Source: an uncultured Hyphomicrobiales bacterium (lineage in GTDB: Bacteria; Pseudomonadota; Alphaproteobacteria; Rhizobiales; Beijerinckiaceae). Taken from it: a stretch of 64,000 nucleotides of DNA. The translations under genes and the position numbers were made by a program. The notes under the pieces are model-generated. The model was not told the DNA's origin. It did no database searches and worked only from the letters and a program-made list of their open reading frames with translations. The stretch covers positions 1 to 64,000 of the forward strand of contig CAIKAR010000089.1 of the NCBI GenBank assembly GCA_903825465.1, read 5' to 3'. Positions 62,709-64,000 of this stretch are shown piece after piece. Each line of letters opens with the position of its first letter. The stretch's first letter is position 1.

Positions 62709-63808
62709 AAAAGCCGCGCGCGGCGAAGAACGGCGGCGTCAAGCGCGTCAACCTCGGCTTGCAGGGCGGCGGCTCGCACGGCGCCTTCGCCTGGGGCGTG
62801 CTCGACCGGCTGCTGGCCGACGAGCGCGTCGAGATCGAGGCGGTCACTGGCGCGTCGGCGGGCGCGATGAACGCGGTGGTGCTGGCGCAAGGCCTCGCCG
62901 GCGGCTCGCGCGAGGCGGCCCGCAAGACCCTGCGGGCTTTTTGGGAGGGCGTGGCGAAGGCCGCCGAAGCCAGCCCGCTGCGCAAATCGCCTTGGGAACA
63001 CGCGGGCGGCGAATGGGGCTTCAAACATTCGCCCGCGTATTTTTTCCTCGACCTGCTGTCGCGCGTGGCGAGCCCCTACGACGTCAATCCGCTCAATCTC
63101 AATCCCCTGCGCGACCTGGTCGCCAGGCTGATCGACTTCGAGCGCGTGCGCGCCAACACGAATCTCAAGGTGTTCATCTCGGCGACGAATGTGGAGACGG
63201 GACGCGCGCGCGTCTTCCGCGGCGGCGAGCTCACCGCCGACCACCTGCTCGCGTCCGCCTGCCTTCCCTCGATCCATCAGGCGGTGGAGATCGACGGCGC
63301 GGCTTATTGGGACGGCGGCTACATGGGCAATCCGCCGCTGTGGCCGCTGTTCGACAATTCGAGCAGCGACGACGCGATCATCGTGCAGATCAATCCGTTC
63401 AAGCGGCCGGGCGTTCCGCGCTCGGCGCGCGACATCGACGACCGTTTGAAAGAGGTGGTCTTCAACGCCTCCCTGATGCGCGAACTGCGAACGGTCGATT
63501 TCGTCACGCGCCTCATCGACGACGGCCGCCTTCAGGGCACCGGCTATCGCCGGGTGCTCATCCACATGATCGGCGACGAGGCGACGCTGACGCCGCTGGG
63601 CGCGTCGTCGAAGCTCAACGCCGAACTCGCCTTTTTGAACATGCTGTTCATGGCGGGAACGAAGGCCGCCGACACATGGCTGGCCGCGCATTTCGACGAC
63701 CTCGGCGAGCGCTCGACCCTCGACCTGCGCAAGGTGTTCCAGGGCGAGGAGGACGCTCTCGACGGCGAGCGCGTGAAGAGGGCGGCGGCCTACAAGAGGC
63801 CGAAGTAG
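62705..63808 (+). CDS. Patatin-like phospholipase
   Basis: This 367-residue protein has the patatin Ser-Asp dyad: oxyanion loop GLQGGGSHGAFAWGVLD (about 18-34), nucleophile GASAGAMNAV and the Asp in YWDGGYMGNPPL. The remaining C-terminal half includes ARDIDDRLKEVVFNASLM and a helical tail. The start is GTG at 62705 in a GTGA overlap with the SDR gene. No signal peptide is seen; the N-terminus is basic (KKPRAAK). Lipid acyl hydrolase activity is likely; bacterial members include phospholipases and polyhydroxyalkanoate-associated esterases. Confidence 0.88.
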   Translation: MKKPRAAKNGGVKRVNLGLQGGGSHGAFAWGVLDRLLADERVEIEAVTGASAGAMNAVVLAQGLAGGSREAARKTLRAFWEGVAKAAEASPLRKSPWEHAGGEWGFKHSPAYFFLDLLSRVASPYDVNPLNLNPLRDLVARLIDFERVRANTNLKVFISATNVETGRARVFRGGELTADHLLASACLPSIHQAVEIDGAAYWDGGYMGNPPLWPLFDNSSSDDAIIVQINPFKRPGVPRSARDIDDRLKEVVFNASLMRELRTVDFVTRLIDDGRLQGTGYRRVLIHMIGDEATLTPLGASSKLNAELAFLNMLFMAGTKAADTWLAAHFDDLGERSTLDLRKVFQGEEDALDGERVKRAAAYKRPK

Positions 63809-63822
63809 CGGTTCGCCGCTAC
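63805..63822. terminator. Inverted repeat spanning both convergent stop codons
   Basis: GTAGCGG (63805-63811), TTCG loop and CCGCTAC (63816-63822) form a perfect 7-base stem with a UUCG-type tetraloop. The TAG stop of the patatin gene (63806-63808) and the TAG stop of the - strand gene (complement of 63819-63821) lie in opposite arms. No U-tract follows. Confidence 0.5.
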
Positions 63823-64000
63823 CCGCCGCCCTTGTTCGCCGCCTGCAACCTGCGCAGCGTGTCGAACAACTCCGGCGGCGCCTTCGAGATGCGGTCGAGC
63901 AACGCGTCCTCCTGCTCGCCGGATATCGGACTGACATCGAGGCCGAGCCGCTCGGACTCCGCGACATATTCCGGGTCGCCCTGCATGGCCATGAAGGCGT
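63819..64000 (-). CDS. C-terminal end of a Bug/TctC-type substrate-binding protein (truncated by the window)
   Basis: The visible 60 residues (AFMAMQGDPEYVAESERLGL, then DVSPISGEQEDALLDRISK) match the C-terminal helices of Bug/TctC solute receptors, where a pattern of the type DPEF..EA..L.LD..P.SGE..... is shared. The start lies beyond the right edge. This would be the third member of the family in the window (with 6196-7176 and 25108-26112). The ligand is unknown. Confidence 0.75.
   Translation of the reverse strand, partial: AFMAMQGDPEYVAESERLGLDVSPISGEQEDALLDRISKAPPELFDTLRRLQAANKGGG

Noticed and set aside
1..64000. CRISPR arrays, insertion sequences, prophage genes, tRNA or rRNA genes
   Set aside because: Reading through all intergenic regions showed no regularly spaced repeats, transposase or integrase frames, or tRNA-like T-loops in a foldable context.

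Overview
The window is GC-rich, densely coding DNA from an alphaproteobacterium, most likely of the order Hyphomicrobiales (Rhizobiales). The evidence is a full-length ctrA with clustered GANTC (CcrM-type) sites, the tkt-gap-pgk run divergent from a DUF4164/zapA pair and fba, a mtaB-dapF overlap, pssA-psd, Atm1-type and GldA/F/G-type ABC operons, and several Bug/TctC-type binding proteins. The genus is not certain. I see no rRNA, tRNA, CRISPR array, insertion sequence or prophage. Genes are packed tightly, with many 4-base ATGA/GTGA stop-start overlaps.

Layout. 1-7.2 kb is catabolic or periplasmic: the end of a CoxM-type FAD subunit, a fumarate-reductase-like flavoprotein coupled to a one-cluster [2Fe-2S] protein, a haloacetate-dehalogenase-like gene broken by an in-frame TAA, a Tat-exported amidohydrolase paired with an unrecognised Tat protein, and a Bug-type binding protein. 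7.2-13.6 kb holds a four-gene GldA/F/G-DUF4340 ABC operon and the phosphatidylethanolamine genes pssA and psd. 13.6-20.9 kb has a TadG-like pilus protein, an Atm1-type exporter, an SDR, a dienelactone hydrolase, mtaB and dapF. 21-26.1 kb has a GyrI-like protein, a LysR regulator divergent from pirin-wrbA, and two solute-binding-type proteins. 26.1-32.7 kb is central carbon metabolism (tkt, gap, pgk, fba) with the division gene zapA. 32.8-41.8 kb carries a DsbA-like protein, smc, a second dienelactone hydrolase, ubiE, ubiB and a CoA transferase. 41.8-52.4 kb has an ECF sigma/anti-sigma pair, fabI, a double-domain Inh-type protein, a 2-hydroxyacid dehydrogenase, a MetX-like exported hydrolase with a DUF3891 protein, a large dihaem/beta-propeller protein, a membrane protein and fliJ. 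52.4-58.8 kb holds ctrA and a cheA-cheW-cheY-cheB-cheR operon. The window ends with an ETF-beta-type lysine methyltransferase behind a fused double acyl-CoA dehydrogenase, an SDR, a patatin and a truncated Bug protein.

How parts fit together. Three CtrA-like boxes (TTAA-N7-TTAAC or one mismatch) lie upstream of the sigma factor/fabI pair, of fliJ/ctrA and of the TadG-like gene, which suggests a local piece of the CtrA regulon (cell cycle, motility, pili, envelope). The double acyl-CoA dehydrogenase probably donates electrons to ETF, and the next gene downstream looks like the ETF-beta lysine methyltransferase. At several convergent gene ends both stop codons sit inside the arms of one short inverted repeat, a compact shared 3' end seen at least five times here.
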